Shown here one piece after another: positions 38,522 through 47,448 of a stretch of 64,000 bases of DNA. The DNA is from Streptomyces sclerotialus (GTDB lineage: Bacteria > Actinomycetota > Actinomycetes > Streptomycetales > Streptomycetaceae): positions 7,006,001 through 7,070,000 of the forward strand of contig NZ_JBFOHP010000002.1 of the NCBI RefSeq assembly GCF_040907265.1. The letters are read 5' to 3'. The stretch's first letter is position 1; every line of letters starts with the position of its first letter. A model generated the notes under the pieces. That model worked only from the letters and a program-made list of their open reading frames with translations. It did no database searches and was not told the DNA's origin. The position numbers were made by a program, and so were the translations under genes.

Positions 38522-39790
38522 TCAGGCTCCCGCAGCGATTCCTGTCAGGTGGTGGCCGGCTGCCGCGTACGCGTGCTGGGGGTCGTACTGCGGGGCAACG
38601 TGCTCCTGCGTACGGACCTGGTGCGAGAGCCGGCTGGACCACTCGCCGCGCGCGGAGCCCAGCGCCAGCTCGCCCAGGCGCAGCAGCTGGACGTCGGAGG
38701 TGCCGGCCGGCGCGAAGATGTGGTGCGCGTCCCGCAGATAGCGCTCCACCGGGCGGTCGGTGAACAGCCCGCACGCGGCGTGGATGTCCATCGAGTCGCG
38801 GGCCGACTCGATCGCCGACTCGACGTTGACGAGCTTGGCGTTCATCAGCTCCGCGTCACAGCTCTCGCCCCGGTCCAGCAGGTGCACCGCGTGATACGCC
38901 GCGAGCCGGGCGGTGAGCAGTCTGGACTGGATCCGGCCCAGCTTCATCTTGATGTTGCTCAGCGCCGACAGCGGCTTGCCGTACCGCTGCCGCTCCGCGC
39001 AGAAGCGCGCGGTCTCCTCCAGGACCGCCGTGTGGATGCCGAGGGAGACGGCGGTGAGGTTCGGGCGGCCGTACAGCACGCTGGAGGAGTAGGCGACGGC
39101 CAGCCCGTCGCCCTCCTGGCCCAGGAGGTTGGCCGCCGGGACGCGGCAGTCGTCGAAGAAGAGCTCGCCGAAGCTGAAGCCGTGCAGGCCCATCGTGTCC
39201 GCCTGGGGGCCGACGCGGAAGCCGGGGCGGTCGTGCTCCACCAGGAAGGCCGACAGGCCCTGCGAGCCTTCGCCGGTGCGGACGACCACGCCGTGCAGGT
39301 CGCCGACGTGGCTGTTGCCGACGTATATCTTGCGGCCGTTGAGGATGTAGTCGTCGCCGTCGCGGACCGCGCTGCTGGTCATGCCGAGCACGTGGCCGCC
39401 GGAGTGGGGCTCGGTGACCGCGATGGTCGGCAGGCACTCACCCGCGGCGATGGCCGGCAGCCAGGTCTGCTTCTGCTCCTCACTGCCGAAGTGGATGATC
39501 TTCGCGACGCCGAGCTGGGACGCCTGCACCATCGCGCCCATGGCGGCGCTGACCCGGGACAGCTCCTCGATGATCACTGTCTTGGCGAGGTGGCCGGCCC
39601 CCATACCGCCGTAACCGCGCTGTACGGTCGCGCCTATCCACCCCTGGCGGGCGATCCGGCGCGACAGGGCGTGGCAAACGGAACGGCTTGCCTCCATCTC
39701 GGCTATGCGGGGCCGGACCTCGCGCTCGGCGAAGTCCCGCACCCTGTGCCGGAGTGCCTCATGCCGCTGATCGGTGAAGTAGCGATGCAA
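38522..39790 (-). CDS. Acyl-CoA dehydrogenase-like flavoprotein without the usual catalytic Glu
   Basis: 422 aa, full family length, from TTG 39790, which follows GGAGGAGGG. FAD/substrate motifs are present: AVTEPHSGGHVLGMTS, YILNGRKIYVGNS, QRYGKPLS and ERYLRDAHHIFAPAGTSDVQ. In medium- and short-chain enzymes the catalytic base is the Glu of the EGT segment; here it is Ala362 (FAPAGT). The alternative Glu used by isovaleryl-CoA enzymes also seems absent (about position 241, GRPNL). It may oxidise a carrier-bound or unusual substrate. Expression is from the adjacent A/T-rich region. Confidence 0.85.
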   Translation of the reverse strand: MHRYFTDQRHEALRHRVRDFAEREVRPRIAEMEASRSVCHALSRRIARQGWIGATVQRGYGGMGAGHLAKTVIIEELSRVSAAMGAMVQASQLGVAKIIHFGSEEQKQTWLPAIAAGECLPTIAVTEPHSGGHVLGMTSSAVRDGDDYILNGRKIYVGNSHVGDLHGVVVRTGEGSQGLSAFLVEHDRPGFRVGPQADTMGLHGFSFGELFFDDCRVPAANLLGQEGDGLAVAYSSSVLYGRPNLTAVSLGIHTAVLEETARFCAERQRYGKPLSALSNIKMKLGRIQSRLLTARLAAYHAVHLLDRGESCDAELMNAKLVNVESAIESARDSMDIHAACGLFTDRPVERYLRDAHHIFAPAGTSDVQLLRLGELALGSARGEWSSRLSHQVRTQEHVAPQYDPQHAYAAAGHHLTGIAAGA

Positions 39791-40234
39791 GACGAGCCCT
39801 CCTCCGTTATGCGTCCGCGCTAATGGAATTCGCTCATCCGGTACGTGTCATTCCTCGATTGAATCCGGACAGTTGTTCAGTGGTTACCCGGCGTGCAATA
39901 CCCGTTGGCATACCTGGCGCAGGGCGCATAAAACCTCTACTCGTCGCATTTATGCGGAGACATTGGAGTGCGCATTGATCCTTCACCACCCCATGGGGCT
40001 GCCACATGCGAAAACGCAGAACTGGGGCAGGAGTGATCAGAGTTGCTCGCCCCGTAGGTACGTGTGACCGAATTTCGACGGGGTCGCGTCACCGATGGAG
40101 TGCGTAGCGCACGCACGCAAGCCACTCGTCCCCGGCGCACCGGAGCAGCGCCAGGTGGCGCGGAGCGCGGCCTGCCGGTGCCGTAGCACCCGCACGCCGG
40201 CCCCGCGCCACCCGACGCCTCCCCGCTCGTAGAC
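39791..40234. other. Non-coding structured region, 444 bases
   Basis: No ORF here shows coding bias. It is A/T-rich from 39820 to 40000 and structured further right: GTGCG-TAG-CGCAC (40100-40112), GGTGC-CGTA-GCACC (40177-40190) and an enclosing GTGGCGCGG (40155-40163) with CCGCGCCAC (40203-40211). The last set may terminate the minus-strand amidohydrolase transcript, or reflect a small RNA. Confidence 0.5.
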
Positions 40235-43200
40235 CTAGTGGCCGGGCTCGCAACAGGAGTCCCGGCGCAGCTGCCGGCCCACCTCCGCCCAGTCCTCGGC
40301 ACCCGCCCCCTGCACCGCAGCGGTCCGGCTCCCCTCGAACGCGCCCACCAGACCGGCCTGCTCGTACAGCCGCCCGCCGCGCAGCACCCCCGTCGTCCGC
40401 ACCAGCGCATCGAAATCACGGAACGGATCACCGTCCACGAGCGCCAGGTCCGCGAGCTTGCCCTCCTCCAGCGTCCCCAGATCCCGCTCGGCACCGAACA
40501 CCCGGGCCGGCAACGCCGTCGCCGTACGCAGCGTCTCCGCGACCGACAGCCCCGCGCCGTGCAGCGCCCGCAGCGCCAGATGCAGCGACAGCCCGATCGG
40601 CATCAGCGGCGCGTCCGTCCCCAGCGCCACCAGCCCGCCCTCCGCCAGCACCCGCCGGTAGAACGCCGTCTCCCTGGCCAGATCCGCCAGCTCCGCCTCC
40701 GTCGGCCGGTGCGCCGCGTCCTCCCGTACCAGCGCCACGTCCCACGGCGGCATCAGCGCCGTCACCCGCGGATCGTCCGCCAGCCCGGGATCGGCACCCA
40801 GCAGCACCCCCGCCGTGAAGGGCGTGGCGACCAGGTGGAAATCGGTCCCGGTGTAGACCTCCGCGGCATCGCTGTACGTACGGGCCGCCGCCGACGTCGC
40901 ACGCCCGAACTCCAGCCGCTGCGTCGCCTGCAGATGGGTCGTCAGGTCCTGCCCCAGCTGCACCCCCGGCGTCAGCAGATGGCTCCCCGACCGCACCCCC
41001 AGCCGCTCGTGCGCGAACTCCGCCGCCTCCCGCATGATCCAGCCCGGCGCCCGCACATACGTCTTCACGAAGTCCCAGTCCAGCGCCGCACCCCGGGCCA
41101 GCGACCGGCGCAGCCCCGCCCGCGTCCGGTGCGCCCGCCCCATGCTGTACGCCACCCGCGACCCGTCCAGCAGCTCACCACAGCTCAGCAGCCGCGGACC
41201 GGCCAGCACCCCCGCGGCGACCGCCTCCCGCAGCCGCGCCTGCTCGTACGAGAAGCCGCCGAACGACACCGCCGTGGTGATCCCGTACGCCAGCTGCAAC
41301 GCCGTCTGCCGCCCGCCGTACGTCAACTGCCAAGGGTGCGTGTGCGAATCCCACAGCCCCGGGATCACCGTCCGCTCCGAGGCGTCCACCCGGCGGGCCG
41401 CCCGCCGCCCGGCACGGTGCGGCGTGACGGCCGCGATCCGCCCGTCACGGATCACCACGTCCACGTCGTCCCGGACCCGCTCACCCACCCCGTCCCAGAA
41501 CCGCCCCGCGTGCACCACCGTGTTCGCCGACCGCGCCCGCCGGTGATCCAGCCGCAGCGGCACCGTACGCGGCTCCCCGCCCGCGGCCGGCACCGTCCGT
41601 AGCCGCCCCGCCGAAAGGTAGAGCAGCGTACGGGAATCACCCGACCAGGAAGGATGGTCCGCCGGCTCCTCCGTCAGCTGCCGCGGCGCGCCGTCCGGAG
41701 TGCCGTCGGGCCGCACCGGCAGCAGCCACAGCGCCGACTCGGCGACCAGCGCCAGCCACCGCCCGTCCGGCGACCACACGGGGCCCGAGTCGTACCGGTC
41801 GGAGACCGAGACGTGTGCGTCCACCGCGTGCAGCCGGCTCGCCCCCGACTCCGTGTCCAGCACCCGGATGAGGTTGTAGCCCTCGCGGAACCGCTGGTTG
41901 AGCCGGTTGCGGTCGCACAGCGCCAGGTACCGGCCGTCCGGCGACCAGCTCGGCCGCCCCGGCAGCCCGCCCCCGCCCAGCGGTGCCGCGAGCTTCCGCT
42001 CCGCACCGGTCCCCAGGTCCCGCACCAGCAGATTGCCCGACATGTCCAGCGCGGCCAGCCGCCGTCCGTCGGGGGAGAGCGCCGGATGCACCCGGCCGCC
42101 CTCCGCGAGCACCCGCTCCGCACCCGACGCCACGTCCCGGCGCCGCACCGCGTACAGCCCGTCCCGGTCGTCCGCGTACACCAGCGCCCGGCCGTCCCGC
42201 GTCCAGGACGGCGCCAGCAGATAACGCGTCGGACCGGTCTTCACCACACGCCGCGGCGCGCCACCCGAAACAGGCGCCACCCACAGCCCGTTGAGCGCGG
42301 CGAACGCGACCCGGCGGCCGTCGGGGGAGAGCGCGGGCAGATGCACCCCCCGCACCGGGCGCGCACCGTCCCGCTCGAAGCCGTAATCCTTGACGCGGTA
42401 CCGCGGCCGCTCGACCGGCATCCGCGCGGCGAACGGAATGGTCTCGGCGGCGTCCGGCCGCTCCGGCCGGACGACCGTGAACTGCCCGCCCACGGTGACC
42501 AGCAGCTCCTCGCGCGAGATCCAGCGCGGCGGCACCGGCATCACATCGCCGTCCACCGCCACCGCGGCCCCGTCGACGACGAGCGTGCACGTCGGGCCCG
42601 GGGCCGGAGTGGTCCGCACATAGGCCAGCCGCCCGGCGGGCGACAGGGCCGGCACCATGACTTGCGCGGCCGCCTCCTCGGTGTGCTCCGTGACGACGGG
42701 GCCGCGGCCGTCCGCCGGCACCGAGGCGACCGTACGGGACTCCAGCGCGGTCCCCACGAGCCGGCCCCGCACGAACCAGATGCGCGCCCCGTCCGGCGCC
42801 CACACCGGATCGAAGTCCTCCCACCCGCCGCCCTGGTGCGGCCCGTCCTGGCCCGGCACCCCCGTCACCCGCGTCAGCTTCCCGCTCGCGAGATCCAGCA
42901 CCCAGATCCGGTACGGGCTGCCCGCCACCGGGTCACCACCGCGCTCCGAGGCGAACGCGATCCGCTTGCCGTCCGGCGACCAGGCGGGCCCCCGGTCGTC
43001 CCACGGCCCGTCGGTCACCTGTCGCAGCCCCGAGCCGTCCGGGGCGAGCGTCCAGATGTGGAACTGGCCGCCCTGGTACCCGCAGACCGCCAGCCGCGAG
43101 CCGTCCGGCGCGAAGACCGGCCGGGTCGGCTCCAGGAGGGGCGGGGTGAGCGCCGTCGCCGTACCGCCCGAGCGCGGCACGGACCACAGCACGTTCTGGA

Positions 43201-43417
43201 TCTCCGCGATCAGCCGCTTGCCGTCGGGGGCGAGGGTGGCGGCCCCGTTGGTGGCGGCGGTGAAGGAGAGGGTGGTGGCGGCGCGGGCGGTGGCCGGCAC
43301 GGGAACGCCCACCAGGCCCACGGCGGCCGCGGCCGTCGCGGTGCCCTGCAGGAAGCGGCGGCGGGAGAAGGGGGAGGGGCCAGCGGTGTCGTCCGGAAAG
43401 CTGTCCGTGGTGTCCAA
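40235..43417 (-). CDS. Tat-exported beta-propeller plus amidohydrolase protein
   Basis: 1,060 aa from TTG 43417, which has GGAGGA just upstream. The N-terminus has a twin-arginine signal (SRRRFLQGTATAAAA then VPATARA). Residues about 60-640 contain many TolB/PD40-like propeller phrases (WSPDGKRIAF, LSPDGRRVAFA, WSPDGRYLALC). The C-terminal third is an amidohydrolase: VIPGLWDSHTHPWQL gives the HxH metal motif, with GVRSGSHLLTP and GTDAPLMPIGLSL further on. Propeller-amidohydrolase fusions are a known secreted class; the substrate is unknown. Divergent from the lipase gene. Confidence 0.88.
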   Translation of the reverse strand: MDTTDSFPDDTAGPSPFSRRRFLQGTATAAAAVGLVGVPVPATARAATTLSFTAATNGAATLAPDGKRLIAEIQNVLWSVPRSGGTATALTPPLLEPTRPVFAPDGSRLAVCGYQGGQFHIWTLAPDGSGLRQVTDGPWDDRGPAWSPDGKRIAFASERGGDPVAGSPYRIWVLDLASGKLTRVTGVPGQDGPHQGGGWEDFDPVWAPDGARIWFVRGRLVGTALESRTVASVPADGRGPVVTEHTEEAAAQVMVPALSPAGRLAYVRTTPAPGPTCTLVVDGAAVAVDGDVMPVPPRWISREELLVTVGGQFTVVRPERPDAAETIPFAARMPVERPRYRVKDYGFERDGARPVRGVHLPALSPDGRRVAFAALNGLWVAPVSGGAPRRVVKTGPTRYLLAPSWTRDGRALVYADDRDGLYAVRRRDVASGAERVLAEGGRVHPALSPDGRRLAALDMSGNLLVRDLGTGAERKLAAPLGGGGLPGRPSWSPDGRYLALCDRNRLNQRFREGYNLIRVLDTESGASRLHAVDAHVSVSDRYDSGPVWSPDGRWLALVAESALWLLPVRPDGTPDGAPRQLTEEPADHPSWSGDSRTLLYLSAGRLRTVPAAGGEPRTVPLRLDHRRARSANTVVHAGRFWDGVGERVRDDVDVVIRDGRIAAVTPHRAGRRAARRVDASERTVIPGLWDSHTHPWQLTYGGRQTALQLAYGITTAVSFGGFSYEQARLREAVAAGVLAGPRLLSCGELLDGSRVAYSMGRAHRTRAGLRRSLARGAALDWDFVKTYVRAPGWIMREAAEFAHERLGVRSGSHLLTPGVQLGQDLTTHLQATQRLEFGRATSAAARTYSDAAEVYTGTDFHLVATPFTAGVLLGADPGLADDPRVTALMPPWDVALVREDAAHRPTEAELADLARETAFYRRVLAEGGLVALGTDAPLMPIGLSLHLALRALHGAGLSVAETLRTATALPARVFGAERDLGTLEEGKLADLALVDGDPFRDFDALVRTTGVLRGGRLYEQAGLVGAFEGSRTAAVQGAGAEDWAEVGRQLRRDSCCEPGH

Positions 43418-43594
43418 CGGTCCTCCTACGACAGGGGATACGTGTGGTGCACAACCGGTCAGGAACCCGCTGATCTTTCCATGCACCGGAGCGGACAGGT
43501 CAACACCGCGCACACCACCCCTTGGCGCGCCCGGCCACCGGAGGAGAAGGTGTCCTGGTCCGCCCACCCGCGTCAGCAGTCAGGAGACGACGCC

Positions 43595-44524
43595 ATGCAG
43601 CAGGACTTCCACGAGGCGCCCGACGGCACCCGAGTGGCCACCTACACCTGGCTCCCCGGAACAGGCCACCCGCGCGCCCTCGTACAGATCGCGCACGGCG
43701 CCGCCGAACACGCCCGCCGCTACGACCGCTTCGCCCGCTTCCTGACCGCACACGGATACGGCGTCCTCGCCTCCGACCACCGCGGGCACGGCGCCACCGC
43801 CGCGTCCACCGGCGGGCGCGGCGTCGTCGGCGAGGACGCCTGGCGCCGTACCGTCGACGACCTCAAGGCCATCGGCGACACGGCGCGCGGGCTGCACCCC
43901 GGCGTCCCCCTGGTACTGCTCGGCCACAGCATGGGCTCGATGCTCGCCCGGGACTACGCCCAGGAGTACGCCGACGGGCTGGCCGGGCTGATCCTGTCGG
44001 GCACCTTCCGTACGCTGCCCGGCGCCGAGATCGAGGGCGCGATCGAGGCCCTGGAGGCCGAGGCGGCGCGGCAGGGCCGCACCGCGCTCTCCGACTTCAT
44101 CCCGCGCCTCTTCAGTTCGTTCAACGATCCCTATCCGCACCGCACCGGCTTCGAATGGCTCTCCCGGGACGAGGCAGAGGTCGACGCGTACGTCGCCGAC
44201 GAGCACTGCGGCTTCCCCTTCTGCACGGGCCTCGCACTGGACTGGGTACGCGCCGTCCGCAAGGTCAACGACCCGGCCAACCTGGCCCGCACGCCCCGGG
44301 ACCTGCCCGTCCACCTCGCCGTCGGCGACCAGGACCCCTGCAACCAGCGGATGACGCTGGTCTACGAACTCCTGGAGGACTTCCGCTACCTCGGCACCGA
44401 GGACCTGACCTGGAAGGCGTACCCGGACGCCCGCCACGAGATCCTCAACGAGACCAACCGCGACGAGGTGCAGCGGGACCTGGCGGAGTGGCTGGACAAG
44501 CGCGTTGTCAGTGGCGGCCGCTAG
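43595..44524 (+). CDS. Alpha/beta hydrolase (monoacylglycerol lipase-like)
   Basis: 309 aa. VQIAHGAAEHARRYDRFARFL and SDHRGHGATA are the oxyanion and strand motifs of the monoacylglycerol lipase family. The nucleophile is in LLGHSMGSMLA, the acid Asp follows in AVGDQDPCN, and the His is in PDARHEILNE. CAGGAG lies eight bases before ATG 43595. No export signal. The 177-base spacer to the amidohydrolase must carry both promoters. Confidence 0.9.
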   Translation: MQQDFHEAPDGTRVATYTWLPGTGHPRALVQIAHGAAEHARRYDRFARFLTAHGYGVLASDHRGHGATAASTGGRGVVGEDAWRRTVDDLKAIGDTARGLHPGVPLVLLGHSMGSMLARDYAQEYADGLAGLILSGTFRTLPGAEIEGAIEALEAEAARQGRTALSDFIPRLFSSFNDPYPHRTGFEWLSRDEAEVDAYVADEHCGFPFCTGLALDWVRAVRKVNDPANLARTPRDLPVHLAVGDQDPCNQRMTLVYELLEDFRYLGTEDLTWKAYPDARHEILNETNRDEVQRDLAEWLDKRVVSGGR

Positions 44525-44629
44525 CTTGACTTGGGTGTGGCGGTGGTGGGGGAGGGGCCGCGTCACCGTCCCCGACTTGGGGAGAGGGAGGGGCCCTGCC
44601 CAGGAACGCGCGCCCCGCCGCCTCCCCCA

Positions 44630-45544
44630 TCACCCCCCGGCAAACCCCCCGGCAAACCCCCCGATCCGCCCCCGCAGCGACGCCGGGTCCAGGCCGTGCG
44701 CCGCCAGGTGGGCCGCCATGTCGCCGTAGCGGCGCAGCTCCCGCCGCCCCACGCCCAGCCCCAGTACGCGGTGCGGAATGTCCTGCAGGGCCTCGCCCGC
44801 GGCCGCCGCCGACGTACCCGCGAGGTACGGCTCGACGAGCACGACGTCCGCCGCTTCCGTCCCGCCGACGGCAGCCCGCAGCGCCGCGCCGTCGAAGGGC
44901 CGTACGGTCGTCGCGTACAGCACGGTGACGTCCAGCCCCGCGGTCGCCGCCAGCACGTTGTCCAGCATCGGCCCGACCGCGACGACGGTCCCCGCACGCC
45001 CCTCGCGCAGCGTCAGGAAGCGACTGCCGTCCACCGGCCGCGGCGCCTCGTTGCTCTGCACGGACAGCCGTACGTACACCTTGTCGTCCCCGGCCGCCGC
45101 GGCGTGCCGCAGCAGCACCTCCGCCTCGTCCGGATGCCCCGGTACATGCACGGTCCACCCGTCCAGCGTGTCCATCAGCGCCACGTCCCCCGGCGCCATA
45201 TGGGTGAAGCCGCCCGCGGGCCAGTCGTACGACCCGCCCGCGCTCACGAGCACCCCACCGACTCCCTGATGCCCGAAGTCCAGCTTCACCTGCTCGAAGG
45301 GCCGCTCGACCAGGAAGCTGGCGAAGGTGTGCACGACCGGCCGCATCCCGGTGAGGGCCAGCCCGCCGCCCACGCCGACCAGCAGCTGCTCCCTGATCCC
45401 GACGTTCAGCACCCGGTCCGGATGCCGCTGCCGCGCCGCGTCGAAGCCGTCCTTGCCGATCTCGGCCAGTACGACGGCCAGTCGCGGATCCTCGTCCAAC
45501 AGCCGCGAGGTGACCGCGGCGAAGCGTTCCCGCATGGTGTCCAT
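44630..45544 (-). CDS. Transketolase-like protein, C-terminal subunit
   Basis: 304 aa. Contains the pyrimidine-binding and C-terminal domains: VLNVGIREQLLVGVGGGLAL holds the ThDP-activating Glu, and MRPVVHTFASFLVERPFEQ is typical. The final GGFAGGFAGG is encoded by a 12-bp repeat (44632-44665). It lies four bases after the matching N-terminal subunit gene. Split transketolase-like enzymes occur in sugar, cofactor and secondary metabolism; the substrate is unknown. Confidence 0.9.
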   Translation of the reverse strand: MDTMRERFAAVTSRLLDEDPRLAVVLAEIGKDGFDAARQRHPDRVLNVGIREQLLVGVGGGLALTGMRPVVHTFASFLVERPFEQVKLDFGHQGVGGVLVSAGGSYDWPAGGFTHMAPGDVALMDTLDGWTVHVPGHPDEAEVLLRHAAAAGDDKVYVRLSVQSNEAPRPVDGSRFLTLREGRAGTVVAVGPMLDNVLAATAGLDVTVLYATTVRPFDGAALRAAVGGTEAADVVLVEPYLAGTSAAAAGEALQDIPHRVLGLGVGRRELRRYGDMAAHLAAHGLDPASLRGRIGGFAGGFAGG

Positions 45545-45548
45545 GTGC

Positions 45549-46286
45549 TCAGGCCTCCTTCGGCTCGACGCGGGCGACGACGGCGTGCGGCCGTCCCGGA
45601 TGCGGCGCGGTGTACGCCGCGAACAACGCGTCGTGATCCCGCCCGTCGACCGTCCGTACCGACCACCCCGCAGCGGCGAAGCGCGCGGCGATCCCGCCGT
45701 CCAGCGGGTAGGAAGCGGACGCGTTGTCGACCACCACCACGTGCAGCCGGTCCAGCCCGGCGGGCCCCGCGTACGCGATGGCCTCGTGGTTGCTGCCCTC
45801 GTCCAGTTCGGCGTCGCCGATCAGCACCCAGACCGCGGGCTCGGTGAGCCCCTGGGCGCGCAGCCCGAGGGCGGTACCCACCGCGAGCGGCAGCCCGTGC
45901 CCGAGCGACCCGCTGCCGATCTCCGCGCCCGGTACGAGCTGTCCGTCCGGGTGGTGCCCGAGCGGCGAGTCGTACGCACCGAACTCGGGCAGCCACTCCA
46001 CCGGGAAGAATCCCTTCGCGGCGAGCACCGCGTAGTACGCCATCGGCCCGTGCCCCTTGGAGAGCAGGAACCGGTCCCGGTCAGGTGCCTCGGCGGTGTC
46101 CGGCGAGACCCGCAGCACCCGGTCGTACAGGACCCAGAGGGCGTCGAGGGTGGAGGTGGCGGCGGGCCCGTGCTTCTCGTCGCCGGTCATCAGGCCCATG
46201 AGCGGGCCGAGTTGGTCGTAACGGTCGTACGGGAGCGGGCCGGCCCCGGCACGTTCCCTCATGAGAGCGTTCGTCATCCCTGTCAT
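45549..46286 (-). CDS. Transketolase-like protein, N-terminal subunit
   Basis: About 245 aa. Holds the ThDP diphosphate-binding motif GDAELDEGSNHEA and substrate His segments (LSKGHGPMAYYAVLA, GSGSLGHGLPLAVG). ATG 46286 is chosen for the AGGG eight bases upstream; GTG 46295 or ATG 46277 are possible. With the next gene it reconstitutes a full transketolase. The two genes form an isolated pair. Confidence 0.9.
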   Translation of the reverse strand: MTGMTNALMRERAGAGPLPYDRYDQLGPLMGLMTGDEKHGPAATSTLDALWVLYDRVLRVSPDTAEAPDRDRFLLSKGHGPMAYYAVLAAKGFFPVEWLPEFGAYDSPLGHHPDGQLVPGAEIGSGSLGHGLPLAVGTALGLRAQGLTEPAVWVLIGDAELDEGSNHEAIAYAGPAGLDRLHVVVVDNASASYPLDGGIAARFAAAGWSVRTVDGRDHDALFAAYTAPHPGRPHAVVARVEPKEA

Positions 46287-46374
46287 GCCGACCACCCTGC
46301 AACCTCAACCAAACTTGAGGTCAAGCGCCCATCGACCGCGACGCGCTCCCGCTCCGTGCGACCCTCACACGCAC

Positions 46375-46456
46375 GGCCGCCATACGTGTCGCCCTCGTGC
46401 GGGTGGCCGTCCTATGTGATGCCCTCGTGCGCGCGCCCCTCATGCGTGTGGCTCTA
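46375..46456. repeat. 30-bp imperfect tandem repeat, about 2.7 copies
   Basis: GGCCGCCATACGTGTCGCCC-type units repeat at a 30-base period (starting 46375 and 46405, third partial), each with a CCCTCGTGCG core. They fill the spacer between the transketolase pair and the YiaA-like gene end. Confidence 0.65.
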
Positions 46457-46666
46457 CACCCCCGGCTTGAACACGTCCTGCTCGATGAGCAGCTTGTCGA
46501 TCCGGGCCTTGTCCACCCGGTTGGTCACCTCCTCGACCTCCTGCCGGTCGCGGACGCACTTCGCCAGGGTGAACGCCGACGACACCACGAACACGAGCCC
46601 GAACGAGAGCGCCGCCTGCACGAAGAAGGCGGTCGTCGTCGGGCGCTGAATGGATGGAGTGCTCAT
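46454..46666 (-). CDS. Shortened YiaA/YiaB-like membrane protein
   Basis: 70 aa. AFFVQAALSFGL resembles the start of the first YiaA helix, and SSAFTLAKCVRDRQE, followed by a charged tail, resembles the end of the second. The loop and the middle of both helices (about 30 residues compared with remembered homologues) are missing, leaving one possible helix. ATG 46666 is chosen by similarity to family N-termini; there is no clear ribosome site. It may be an in-frame deletion derivative. Confidence 0.65.
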   Translation of the reverse strand: MSTPSIQRPTTTAFFVQAALSFGLVFVVSSAFTLAKCVRDRQEVEEVTNRVDKARIDKLLIEQDVFKPGV

Positions 46667-46832
46667 GAGGGGTAGCGTGGCGCTCCGTGACCCGCGCCAC
46701 ATGAGTACGCCTACTCATCCCGGCCTCGGCCGCCCCGTCCGCCACTTCTCTGTATCGCGCAGCGCGCACCCTCTGACATGGGGTATTGTTCTCGTGCACG
46801 GCCGCCCGGGACATCCCGGACCGACCGGGCAC

Positions 46833-46906
<74 letters not shown>

Positions 46907-46926
46907 CTGCGAAGATCGCAGATCGG

Positions 46927-46958
46927 AAGCCGTTCCAGCTTTGCTGGGGCGGCTTTTT
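46927..46958 (+). terminator. Rho-independent terminator after tRNA-Pro
   Basis: AAGCCG-TT-CCAGC-TTT-GCTGG-GG-CGGCTT followed by TTT; one of the few terminators here with a real T-run. Confidence 0.88.
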
Positions 46959-47448
46959 CCGTGTCCACATGCCCCCGGTTCACGCGCCCCGCCGCACGGG
47001 TGCGGCCCCCATGAGCTCGCCGCCGCCATCGGCCTGGCGCCTGGCGGCATTCGCAGGGTCGATCAGCGAGTTCGCGGACAAGGACCACGAACTCGTCGTC
47101 GGCTGCGCCGGATTCGACACCACCACCGCCAGGCGATCGAAGCGCCGGCGAGTTCGGCACGCCGGTACAGGTCGGCATGGCGGCACGGGTCGCCTCGAAT
47201 CCACCGTCGGCACCAAGGGGGCCGGCAGGCCGCCCGGCAGGGTGAACGCGCTCACCGAGAGCACCCGGCACTCCGTCCCGCCATCCCACATCGTGATATA
47301 CCCCGACCGTCACATGAGATACGTGAGATCGTCGCGCTGCTCAGGCGGTTCGTGCGGCCTGTCCGCGAGGGGGACGCGCGCTGCCGTTCGGGCCGTCGGT
47401 GCTCGCCGCCGACGACCGTTCCTCACTCTCGCGCGAAAGACTCGAGAA
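46959..47448. other. Gene-free stretch between tRNA-Pro and the MHS transporter
   Basis: About 490 bases. Frames are open by GC bias but none has recognisable protein content or a ribosome site. It could hold decayed coding sequence or a long leader. No integrase remnant or duplicate of the tRNA 3' end was recognised. Confidence 0.4.

Noticed and set aside
46959..47448. Pseudogene or integrase remnant after tRNA-Pro
   Set aside because: Translations in all frames gave no recognisable recombinase or other protein segment, so no claim is made.
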